Source: Bugula neritina (lineage: Eukaryota; Bryozoa; Gymnolaemata; Cheilostomatida; Bugulidae). From it: a stretch of DNA of 64,000 nt. Made by a program: the position numbers and the translations under genes. Below, in pieces: positions 11,601 through 22,805 of the stretch (position 1 is the stretch's first letter; each line of letters opens with the position of its first letter). Location of the stretch: the NCBI GenBank assembly GCA_964035545.1, contig OZ037765.1:8832698-8896697 (forward strand), read 5' to 3'. A model generated the notes under the pieces. The model was not told the DNA's origin. It searched no databases and was given only the letters and a program-made list of their open reading frames with translations.

Positions 11601-14600
11601 TTCCAATTCTTGAAGCTGTAAATTGATAGAACATCGAAATGTTGTGAAAAAGTAAAAAGAAATTTAATTTCAAACAATACAGACAAACTAATTTAAGAGT
11701 GTACTTTTTTGCAAATAGGACAATTCTAGCGCTTTTATTGTAATAAACAAATGTAAGAGTTTTGTCACCTTGAGTTCTCCTGCCCCATACTGCTTTCTGA
11801 GTAAAGTCATTTCTTTGGTGCTTTCTTCAAGTCTTGTTTTCAACTCAGCAGACTCCTAAAACCATTGTACAAATCATTAAGAATTTGACCTATCTGATGT
11901 AGCTTTTGAAAAAAAACTCGTTAGAACACATTTCTATTTTAGATAAACAATAACAAAATACTGATATAATAATGAACCAGTTCTTATTCCAGCGGAGCAA
12001 AAACTAGTTTAACCACTGAGCTGAATAATTCAGAAACACCAACCATTGACATAGTAACTGTTGTCACTGGTGACTACTGGGTGAAAGAGAAAGAAGCAGC
12101 AACAATTTAATAATAGCAATAATAAATAGTAAAATAAAATGCTAAAACTCTAAAGCACCCGCTAGTCTAACAGCTTAAGAAACTGAAGCCTATAGAGACT
12201 ATATAGAGCAGAGCATGACCTTGGAGAGGCGAGTGATCAGTGTTTCTTTATCTTCTAGTTCTGCTACTTTCTTTTTCAGCTCCACATCCAAACTATTGGA
12301 TTTAATATCTTCAGATTCCTGATAGGTTTTAATCATTTCTTGGCAATTGACTCGGATGGTAACGCACTCTTCTTTTGTCTCTTTGTACCTTCTGGTCATT
12401 TCATCTAACTTTAATTTGGTCTCCTAAATAATGAATAATGTTATATGAGTTTGCACTGTCCCATCCCAAGACCCAGTTGAAAGATAAAGACGAAGCATTA
12501 AAACTACACTCAATTGCCACATGTTTAGCAAGCAACGGTCTATTGAGGTAGAAGTAGTCATTTCATGCTTAAAAAATATTCATCAATCTGATTTTGTTTA
12601 CATTTTAGTCTCTAAAGATTTACATTTAAATATATAAAAAAAGATGTAAGGGCTGGCCTCACAATCGTGAGAATCACACGAAATCGTATATCTGACACGA
12701 AAAAACATTCGTACGAAAAAATTTGAAGGAATTCAAACTAAATCGTCTTCGTTGGGTGTACACAACGATGATGATGGACGAAAAATCACAATTGACGATA
12801 AGCACTATTTGATTAGTCAATAAAATTTTAGCAACAGTAATTATTTCATTTCTACCACGTTTCTCTATTTGGCAATTTTCTGCTGTTTGTACCTCGTGCA
12901 AGACTCATTCACGGACTATTTATTACGTGTTTCGTCTGACGAGTGTGTGGCGGGTCATAACGAGAGGATAACTCACGAAAATCGTCACACGATTTCGTGT
13001 GATTCTCACGATCGTGAGGCCAGGCCTGTAGCCTTTTTAGTTCAACATATTTGCTAAAAAAAACTCGATCAAAATAATAAACTGCTTGTGAACCCACAAT
13101 TACTTTATTGAATTAACATGGTTTTTATTAGAATGTGCCCTTGCACTTACATTTGATTAGACGTTTTAAAAGATGCTTCAAAAAGACTAAATAAAAAACT
13201 AGAAACCTAATTTGAGAGTTTATCAATGACTCATACTCCATCCACATGGTCATACTCACTTTATGAGCGTCAACTTCCGACTTCAGTTTGTTTTGTGCCC
13301 ATTTAGTCCTGTACTCATGCGATGATAAAGCCTCCTTTTGACTTTCAAGTTCTTGCTTAAGAACTGCTGCTTCGGACACCTTGAAAACACGACCAACATT
13401 ATTAAAACATGTGACGTAACTGGAGGGAAGTATATGTACAGCAATCAAATCAACAATTTTAAAGTGAAGAGCAAATTCTTGCAAATTTTTTCATCATCTT
13501 TCAAGTCTAATAAAAATAATGCAGGCACTTCTTAATACTAGAATAAAGTCCTGAAACTACAAATTTAGGGAGTGTCCTAATTATTATTACTATTGATTAT
13601 AAGAGATATTGAAACTGTTGCACAAAGTTGCACATTACTGTAGTTTATTTTATGATTTCTAGTAAATAAAACATTGATAATAGTAAATCAATAAATAATC
13701 AAAGATAGTAGAGTAGCCCAATCATTTTTTATTCTTTTGATAAAATTTATATAAACTTTAGTTTAAGCTGTATTAAATTACTGAAGTTCCTGAATTCGCT
13801 GATAAAGTATTCTCAATTTCACTGCAACAGAGAGAAGAAAACTCATGATGTCACTACAACAGAAGAAAACTCATGATGTCACTACAGTAGAGAGGAGAAA
13901 ACTCTTGATGTCACATGTACCTTTTCCTGCAAAGTAGCTGTGTGTTTTGCCGACTCTGATTTAAGAGATCTTAGTTTTTCAGACAAAACATCCTTTTCTC
14001 TGTCCCGATCCTTCACGCGAGACTCTAATTTGTCTATGGTTGATTGAAGTTGAGCAATTTTAGTTTCTCCCTGAGCATATCTCACAACCATGGTTTCCTT
14101 CTCTGCCACACATTCACTGTATTTTTTATTCACCTAAAAACAAACCCAAATGTTGAAATTGCTCAACATCAAATATTTTAGCAATGCCTTAATTTGATTA
14201 AAAGGAATAATAATATCATATGTTAAAAACTACACTAAGTTTCACCTACCCCTGGAAACTCTAAAACTTGGGTTATAAAGTTATACTGTAGCATTACACC
14301 ACCATTAGCATACAAATGTTACAAATTTTTATATAATATTCATTTTAAAATGCTGTTTCTACCTTTTCTATATTAGCCTGGTGTTCTGCTTTGTAACCCT
14401 CGATGGCCTTGCGGGCCGCTTTGTCATTGATATCCACTATTTCTTTCCACTTTTTAATTTCATTATTTTGACTGTCGACCGTCTTTTGAAGCTGCAATAA
14501 TAGTTTGCGCTTCATTGCATCATATATCTAACATTACACAAACTGCATGAATGTCTCATAGAGTAGCAAGATGCACAATTAAAAGAACATGTTATAAAAT

Positions 14601-16928
14601 TAGATATTGATTCCATTGCAAATAGAAGGATTATCTAAATTTCAGTAGAATCTACTAATTGCACTCCTCTATGTTAGTTTTATAAACATTTCATTCCAAT
14701 ATAGCATGATGTAGAAGGTAGAACATGTAAGCATGTAAGAATACACCATGTTCAAAAGCTGATCTGTCGTACCAGCATGTTTGAAATCATAGAAATACAA
14801 GTATTAGTAAAATATGCTGGGTATAAGAAATAAATCTTACAGCTTCATTCTGAGCTTCATATTCCGATAGAGATTTGTTGGTATTCTGTATTTCTTGATA
14901 TTTTTGCTGAGATATCTGTGCGAGCTGAACCTCCAAGTGTTTGTTTGCAGATTCCAGTCTAAAATGATTACAACAGCAGCTAAAGTTATGAAGACAGCTA
15001 GTGATACAAGCAGCTTTGTGAACAGTAAATATGTCTTGCACATCACACTGCCCATTCTACTATGATTTACCACATCTAGCTATTTTATTTGTACAAGACA
15101 GATCAATGCTATTAGGGTTATTCAGTTGGCTAATCGCTATGATGCTTGGAAACTACTCAAGAGTTGTTCAATACAAGTTTAGGTCGTGAGAAAGCAGACA
15201 TCTTGATCCCTTAAACTTTCATTATGTCATATAAAAGATGCTTCTTAGCATATCAATCCTATCACATGCATACTATCTAACAGCAAGTATATAATGACAT
15301 GCCTGTGGGGCACTGAATATCTTAATATAAGAGAAGACATTAAGTAGGCCATTAAGTTATTTTGATGGATGGTTGTACTACAAGCATTTTAGTTTTTGCT
15401 TTGTCTTACTTTAGTATTTCTACAAAAAAGTATTATTTGACTTTTTAGAATAAAAACAGAAACTAAAAATAATAAAGATATACTTTACAGGCCGAAAATT
15501 AGTTTACTCAGTGAAACCCAAAGTTTGTAATGGTTTGCTTTTGTACTAGCACATTATATAATTAACTGGAAAATAATTAGTTTTTCAAATAAATTTCACC
15601 ATAAAAAAATTGAATGAAGACAATATATTATACTTTGCAACTCATCTCTACAGATATAAGTCAAATTTTTGAGCCAACAAAAAATTAACTTCCCCACTTC
15701 TAATCTATAACCTACTGTCCTAGATACCTTCAACATGAGTTCCAACTGTCAGTACTCACAACACATAGACATGGCTCTGTAATTTATAAAAAACATAGAG
15801 TTTAGGCTAAGCAGGAAATTTTATTCCTATAAATTGAATAGAAGTTTGTAATGACCTTGAAATATCTGCTTTCAGTGAAGATAACTCTTCATCATTTGCC
15901 GTCACAAGGTCATCAATCTGAGAAAGTAATTCGTCATCATGTGACCCATCAGGAAATCCATTGACTACAGTACATAATATATAAGCAATTCAATTTAGAT
16001 TGTGTATGATGGTAGGTAAAATCAACCTTCTCATTAAAATCCCTAATCACTGCATGCTTAACATGAACAGTTATACATACATTAACCATGTTTAGGAAAA
16101 ACCATGTTAGCCTATTAAGTATATAAACATTGCTTGTAATAGTCGAATATCTTATCTCATAGAGCAAGTTGAAATAAGTGCAATAATTTACAAAATAGAA
16201 ATAACTAGTGCTGACTTATAGTTCAAATCTATAACTGATACACTGCAGAGTAAAATTAGAGCATTTTGAGTCACTGAAGTAATTTATGCATATAATACAT
16301 AAAAATAATTAATGCTTGCTCATTTGCCAAGAGTTTGTAAAACTGTTAAAACCAAATAAAATTCAAATTTATCAATATAATTATAGTGTCAGATACAAAG
16401 TATGCCCTTATATTTGTATCTAAGTACATTATAATTGAATAGTTATTTTTTCAGCATAGCTTTGTCCTCACATAACCTGATAATCAACACCCACCCTGTG
16501 TCAAGACACACACCAACAGACCAGTTCAGGCTACTCAAATAACATGGAAGTAATTTGCATAAACATTTAGAAAACAAAAAGTCTTAATCCACTTGAAATG
16601 TATATACAAGATTAACTATTTGGGAGAAAAATCCAAAAGCAAGTCTGATGAAGATTGATTAAAAATAAAGCTCGATAAAAGTTAAACCCAGATTATAAGG
16701 ACAACTTTAGTATAAATCTCTATTACCTGCAGTAACTGAATTAGTGTTTTCGGTTGGGTGTTGGTCTGAGAGAATGGGTTCTTCTTTGACTGCCAATGAC
16801 TCTTTGGTATCATCAGTAACTTGAACATCTTTACTGATTACCTCCACATGTCGTATGCTGTTTATTTGATCTGGCAACTTTATAACCTCTGCCATTATGC
16901 CATGCTGACTAACAACACTTACAACATC
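5680..16928 (-). CDS. CCDC186: CCDC186 (CCCP-1) long coiled-coil protein
   Basis: Golgin-like scaffold that works with RAB2 in dense-core-vesicle maturation and trans-Golgi/endosome trafficking in worm and mammal. Exons 5' to 3': 16727-16928, 15856-15964, 14841-14958, 14363-14491, 13921-14133, 13260-13379, 12220-12423, 11769-11855, 11475-11615 (3' edge uncertain), about 11015-11197 (5' edge uncertain), 10230-10304, 10012-10096, 8895-8974, 8307-8564, 7317-7352, 6876-7042, 6681-6750, 6031-6180, 5680-5772. Diagnostic blocks match the human protein in order: KWAQNKLKSEVDAHK, NCQEMIKTYQESEDIKSN, KKRESELLL, NARKNEKLDFCQDHI, and near the C terminus GGIMAS and LQAVLEDTLLKNITLKEN. The product is about 830 aa, close to the 898 aa I recall for human. 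It is almost wholly predicted coiled coil, with a Ser/Gly-rich linker in exon 8307-8564. The first in-frame ATG in the first exon found is at 16895, but that exon is open to its acceptor, so an upstream coding exon may be missing. The gene lies head to head with TDRD1. Confidence 0.95.
12652..13024. mobile_element. MITE-like element with long terminal inverted repeats
   Basis: The left end (about 12652-12689) and right end (about 12986-13024) are near-perfect inverted copies of about 35 bases: ctggcctcacaatcgtgaga against ctggcctcacgatcgtgaga, continuing into matching atcacacgaaatcgt. The element is about 370 bp, has no transposase, and sits in a CCDC186 intron between exons 12220-12423 and 13260-13379. 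A possible TGTA target duplication flanks it. Small open frames inside it are chance. Confidence 0.8.
13821..13914. repeat. Tandem repeat, three units of about 28-32 bp
   Basis: Three imperfect units, each containing gaaaactcatgatgtcacta or a close variant, directly abut the donor side of the CCDC186 exon 13921-14133. Confidence 0.8.
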
Positions 16929-18449
16929 CTGCAAGAAAAATGCTTTTAATAAACTACAATACTCCATGTGATTGTTTCCGAAACACCAATCATAAACTAG
17001 TATTGAAGGTTTTAGATACTATTTAGTTAATATTAATATTTATTAGTGCACTGAAATAAAATAAAAACGCTACCAAAATACAGAATTCTATATGGAACCT
17101 ATATCTTCAGTTCTACTATCTATGAACAATTACTTTCTCTAGTTCAATTATTTGGTTGGCTGTCAAAATGATTTTATATGTAAAGCACAGCCTAAGCAAT
17201 ATTATATTACAAAACTACTAGCACTTTACTTAAACACTAGTGATTACCAAACCCGATGTTAAATATGCAGTAGTGCTGAGTCAGTATTGGCAATATCAAA
17301 GACACTGAAATCGGTGGCTGCTAAACTGCTGTTAATCTAGGTATTTTGGTAATTTTTTTATGTGTTTTCAACACAGCTTATGAATGAATAAATGTGTTCA
17401 CTCAACACCAGAACAAGCAGATACTGAAACACTATTAATCTTAAGTCTACATCTTCTAACATGACTAGCTAAAGTCTAAACTAAGTTAAAAATAACCCAA
17501 ATGATACAATAGGGTAAACCCTGTTCCATAACAAGAATGTGGTAAAATATCAATATAGATACAATTATAATATTATTAATTATAAGTAATAGATACCACA
17601 AGTATTATAGTATAAGTTATGTTACCATATTGTATAATATAATACAGATTGTCGCAATAATTCTTTTTTAATAAAAACTTACTGGTTTGCATACTGACAT
17701 CAATATTAAGATTAATTTTAACATGTTAGGACTTGCATTTAAATTATATAACATTAATAATATTATGCATAGTTATTTTTATCCCAATTTTATAGTTTAT
17801 TACAACTATAGTATTCAAATGCAAAACTCTAACTCTACCTTGCTGAATGCAACTTATAGTAAAAATTCAGACCACGTAAGTGAATACAGATTGCGGTACT
17901 TTAAATTTTAATTTTCAAAGAATTACTGTCTGCAAGCAAACTCATATCGAAAGCTACTTGAACCTTTGTAGTTTAATTTTTCCGTATATGTTACTATAAC
18001 TAATTTTAATATCTAGATTATTTAGATTTGGATGCAAGTCATTATGAATCAAGTACTTGGCTACTCGAGTAGTCCACTAAAAATTTCTTAACCCAACTCT
18101 CAACTTGTTAAAGTTAATGACTTAGCTTTACTCTTAAAGTTAATAAATTGCTTTGACATCATGAATGGCTTGTGGAAGAATGTTTAAGTTTTTGAAATTT
18201 GAGTAAGTTGAAAATAAAGCATCAAATAAAAATAGATCAATTTAGCTTTTTAGTATTTATAAGAAGTAAGAAGCCTTCAAATAAATATCTTAAATATTAA
18301 AAACTGACCACCACAATCATAATGAGCTCATAGTTCAAAGCGTTTAGACCAAAACCCCACAGAACAGTGAACAGAGTCTGAGTCACATGTGTAATGATAC
18401 AAAGTGAAAATTATTACAAACACAGTCACATGTATTTAGTTTAACTTTA

Positions 18450-18790
18450 AGTTTACACATCACCATCAGTATCACTATCACTGATAGCGCGAGTATGAGT
18501 ATGACTATCAGTATGAGTAACTCAGTATGACTATCACTATGAGTATTGGTTTGATCAAGTTCAAGTACGCTCAAAGTCAAATGATTCAAATTAAATATAA
18601 AAATTGACTCAAGATCAAGTCAAGCTCAAAGTCAATCAGAATGTCACTTTCAAAGTGACACTAATTGTTATAGTAAAATTAAATGTCATCATCATGATCA
18701 TCACTTCATCATTCATAATCATCACAGTTACACTGATAGTCAGAGTCACTCAGTCAGTCATCAGGCAATGATCAAATTCAATCCAGCTCT
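18450..18790. repeat. Degenerate simple-repeat tract (ATCACT/AGTATG, CATCAT units)
   Basis: Runs such as atcagtatcactatcactga and tcatcatgatcatcacttca form a cryptically simple stretch with a six-base bias, similar to those elsewhere in the window. Confidence 0.65.
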
Positions 18791-19269
18791 GGTACAGGTA
18801 TCAACAACAAAAATTATTATAAATTACTATTTAAATTACTCAAAATCATTCAATTTTATCATAAGTAATAACTATAGTTCTAAATAATTAGACGACACCA
18901 GTAGAATTATGAGTAAAAGCTATTCTAGCCAGTAATTACTAATTACTAAATTATCATCATGTAGATACCTTGAATTTACTACAGTACTAAATTTTAGAGA
19001 CGAGTGAGTAATCGCCCTTAAACACTGCCGTAATATGGTACGTGCTGACGTTTTTAATAGCCGAAAGTCATGCCTGTGGTTTGATTCTGTAGGTTATTTT
19101 AAAAGTCGCAGAAGCTCAACATCAACATCAACATGTGTGACTGAAGAGGGCAAATATTTTGCAGTTAGTTCACTATCAGTGTATTACTATTAGATGATGC
19201 ATCAAAAGCCATAAAATAAGATTTACAACACAAGACATCCCATTATTTACTTTTAAGCTTACGAGTATT

Positions 19270-19490
19270 ATAATCAATAAATTATGATAATTTATCCGTA
19301 TTGATAATGATATTCTGATACTCATACTGATACTGATAGTGATAGTGATTCTGATTGTGATAATGATATTCAATTTCATATTCATATTGGTAATTCACTT
19401 TCAGTGAGCCTTGTCTTCTGCTTTTGAATTTATGGTTCGAGTTATAGTATAAGTTATGCCCATCCTGATCCATAATCATAATGATAATGA
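19270..19490. repeat. Degenerate hexanucleotide tract (GATACT/GATAGT)
   Basis: The units read GATACT, GATACT, GATAGT, GATAGT, GATTCT, GATTGT, GATAAT, GATATT in succession: a clear six-base period with drift in the last three positions. Open frames across it give Tyr/His/Glu-rich peptides that are a by-product of the period. Confidence 0.7.
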
Positions 19491-19839
19491 ATAATGATTA
19501 TCGTTAAAATACTGGTAGTAACATTTAGATTTATATAATAAATTTCTTAGATGTTATCCAAAAATCTGAATCAATCTTGTATTCTTCAAATTAAACTTAG
19601 AGTTAGTGTATCATAATAATTAATAATAATAATCATCAACTCATCAAGTGATCATCATGTAACTTAAACTTAGACTCTTTATTTTTAGTTTTAGCTCATT
19701 TGGTTTAGAGATGGGACATTTGGCTTTAACTTAGATGTAGAATCATGAATGTTGTTTAGAATTTTCAAATGGCAATTGGCATTGCAGCCATAATCATTGC
19801 ATGCTTGCTTCACACTATTTAAGTATTCGAAATACAAAA

Positions 19840-21180
19840 TCAGGGATCTATGGACAGTGTCCATAACTATCGTTCAATATCCCTAATCAGCACCCCTTGC
19901 AAGATTTTAGAACACCCCATCCTGAGAAATCTGCTTGAAAAGATTGACACAAAACTTAACAACTAACAGAAGAGACCTCTCCTGTGAGACGCAGATCTGT
20001 GCAACTATGCATGACATTCTGTATACTATCAACAACCAAAAGACTGTCCATGCTGTTGTGCTAGACTTCACCAAGGCATTTAATCGGGTCCCACATGCCC
20101 TTCTGTTGCAAAATTTTTTCTAAAATTGTAGATGTTGACAATTATCTTCTACATTGGGTCCACAACTTTCTTACAGGGTGCAGCGTGTTGTGTTACAAAG
20201 CTGCAGCTCGGATCCAAAGACAGTTTGTTCAAGTGTACCACAGGAATCAATGCTAGGGCCGGTACTTTTCCTAGTCTTTATAAATGATCTTTCTGAGTGT
20301 CTCAACTGCTTTTGTTCTCTTTTTGCCAATGATGCACTCGTTTACCAAAAAATTTACTCATTGGAAAACTGTAAGCGATTTCAGCGAAACCTGGACTCTC
20401 TTAGAACGTGGTCAGGAAAGTTGGAAATGTCATCCAACATCTCCAAAAGCAAGATAATCAGCTTCAACCCTAAGACCGATACTCCCTAATGCAAGCTTAT
20501 TGGCTCTGTGTTATATTATGTTGACTCAATGAAATACCTTGGTGTAACACTGCAATCGGACTATAAATTTGACCACATCCTGAAGAAGGTTCTTGTTGCA
20601 AAACGGCAATTAGGCATGATAAAATGTGTACCCTACTGGGCCCCCAAAAGAGCAAAGCTTATTGCCTACAAAGCGCTCTGTCTCCCACAATTGGAATATG
20701 CCTAGGACCCATCCAGCAAAAGCCTGTAATGAAGAATGTACAAACAGATGCTGTGATTTTATCTCTAACAACAAAGGAAGAGCTGATATCGATGAGGAAA
20801 TAAAAAAGCTGTGTTTGGAGCCGCTTGATCTCGTGAGAAAAAAACCGACTCATCAGCCTTCTCCTGAAAATATTGTCTAAGGAAGAACAACATCCAATTC
20901 TGAGTGCTGCCTATGATGATTTTCTGGATCATCGGACCACAAGCATTATACAGACTAGATCTCAGGTTTCAGGACTTCCAGGTCAGTGAGAGCGAACAAG
21001 AATAGATATCTTGATAGTTTTCTCCCAAGAATGATGAGAGATATGAGGTTCACCACTCATTGAATGACTTTTCCAGTGCAGTCCATAGCTGTAAATCACA
21101 CACAGACAGGCCAGCTAGCCTGTTAAGTCAATCTGACATTGTTTAAACTACTGCCCAAGTACTGACAACTTATTTTTTTT
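19840..21180 (+). pseudogene. Non-LTR retrotransposon reverse-transcriptase remnant
   Basis: Translated pieces in order show the hallmarks of a Jockey/CR1-like LINE reverse transcriptase: NYRSISLISTPCKILEH, VVLDFTKAFNRVPHALLL, LGPVLFLVFINDLSECLN, FANDALVYQ (where FADD is expected), NISKSKIISFNP and MKYLGVTLQS, then a C-terminal thumb-like stretch. The frame breaks at about 19958, 20120 and 20490 and a stop follows LPQLEYA. The catalytic FADD reads FAND. It is a dead, 5'-truncated copy; no endonuclease domain or tail was identified. Element subfamily uncertain. Confidence 0.85.
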
Positions 21181-21289
21181 TGTGGCACACCCCTTCTTCT
21201 CAGTGTGGAGATAACATCGACAGGTATTGACAAGTATAACCATAATGATAATGTTAAGTAATAATTTTGATTACTCAAAATTGTGAATA

Positions 21290-21440
21290 TCAGGCTCAGT
21301 ATCAGTATGAGATTAAGTATTACTATTAGTGACTATCAGTATTGCTATTACTATGGTCTATTAGACTTACTCTTAGTAGGCCTACATCTAGTAGTAGTAC
21401 TACTACTCTCACTAGTAGTTCTAATTCTATTAATATGAGT
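21290..21440. repeat. Degenerate simple-repeat tract (AGTATTACT/CTAGTAGT)
   Basis: Imperfect ACT/AGT-based units, including ctagtagtagtactactact, resemble the tracts at 3.6-4.1 and 63.3 kb. Confidence 0.65.
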
Positions 21441-21580
21441 CTGAACATCAGCATTATTTATTAATAATGAATATTATTAGAAGATTGAATTTCAAAAACT
21501 TTAAAGTATAAAAAAATATATGTCGTTTTAGTTTTTAATCTGAAATAATAATAATGACAAAAGCAAAATGCTGGTATATC

Positions 21581-22050
21581 TATAGTGTGGAAATCCACGA
21601 CTATTCGAAAAGGACAATTAGAAAACACTTATTTGGAAAACGAACACTTCACTAATAGACAACTGGAAAATAGACAATTAGAAAATGAACATTTAGAAGA
21701 TGAAGAATATTCAACATGGACTAGTCGGGAGGGGGCGTTCAGAATCCGACCTGGTCCAAAATAGCTTTCAACAATAAATAAATAGTTCGATTCAGTTAGA
21801 CCTATCATGGAAGTAGAATTAGCTACTGAATAGTTTTAATTTTAAATTTCACACGATTACTAAGAGCTTTTTTGGGCCCAACCAGATTCTGAACGCCCCC
21901 TCCCGGCTAGTCCATGTTGAATATTCTTCATTTTCAAAATGTCCGCTTTCTAATTGTATATTTTCGAGTTGTCCATTGGTAAATTCTTTGTTGTCCAAAC
22001 GTGTGTTTTCCAATTGCCATTTTTGAAATGTCGTGTCCCCATAGTATGGT
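21581..22050. mobile_element. Foldback element with arms of about 185 bp
   Basis: The left arm (about 21581-21772) and right arm (about 21863-22050) are inverted copies around a spacer of roughly 90 bp. The best-matched core, gaagaatattcaacatggac followed by a G-rich ctagtcgggagggggcgttc, is almost perfect in both. Each arm also carries an internal short-period repeat built on gacaattagaaaa. No coding capacity for transposition is seen, so it is a non-autonomous DNA transposon of foldback type. Confidence 0.8.
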
Positions 22051-22805
22051 GTAGCTAAACTATTAATGTCATTATTATTATTATTCTAACTATAAGTTTT
22101 TGCTTCTCTACTACTGAGACCTTAACCTATTAGTTAGGAACACAACTCCACTAATATGTACAGTCAGCTACAGTCTACATATATAGTTATTTTAAGTGTT
22201 TAAAAGTTAACAATGTCAAGTACATAAGCCCAATACTTACTAGTTAATACTATAAATTAGATAAACGTTCTGTGTCTGTAGGGAAAGGAGCAGGCCCATG
22301 TAAACTCCTTGTTTAAGCAAGCCATTATAAATGGTTAAGAAACTCAAGTACTTACAAGTTATTTGTTGTTATTAGGACAGGTGATCTTAACTATGCTAAA
22401 AACAATTGTCTTGCTCCTCTAGCGTAAATTCATCAAACCCCAACGATTATGTGTCTCTAGCTTTTTCTTTCCTGACTTGTGCATTCAATTAGCCAGGCAA
22501 ACAAGTTAGCCAGCTAATAGTTTTTGAGCCCGTTGGCATGAATATTTTTCACATTGATATCATCAGTTATAATATTATTAAGGCGCGTAAAATAGCTGAC
22601 AAACATATCACAGTGCTGGTTGACCAGCCGTACAAGTTGATATGACAGCAGCAACGGGTGTTTTGGGTTACACTTTAACAAGTTGTTAAGTTTTAGATGA
22701 TTTAATAAGCACAATGCAAGTTTTCACTGCTACAGAGTCACTTGTCATGCACTGAAATTTGTCATAATGGAATTTATCTATTTTTACGTTTACTTTTAGT
22801 CGAAA

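Larger units (their letters stand above)
16929..22805. other. Spacer between divergent CCDC186 and TDRD1 genes
   Basis: Presumed 5' flanks of both genes. It contains degenerate simple repeats, one broken non-LTR reverse transcriptase (about 19840-21180) and a foldback element (21581-22050). No conserved coding exon was recognised; missing 5' UTR exons of either gene could lie here. A cttttag acceptor just before the TDRD1 ATG suggests that its 5' UTR is spliced from somewhere in this interval. Confidence 0.6.

Noticed and set aside
12674-13097. Short open frames on both strands
   Set aside because: They lie within the MITE; their mirrored peptides come from its inverted ends.
19176-19479. 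Tyr/His/Ile-rich open frames that look like a low-complexity protein
   Set aside because: Produced by the six-base period of a degenerate simple repeat; no start context, splice sites or conservation signature.
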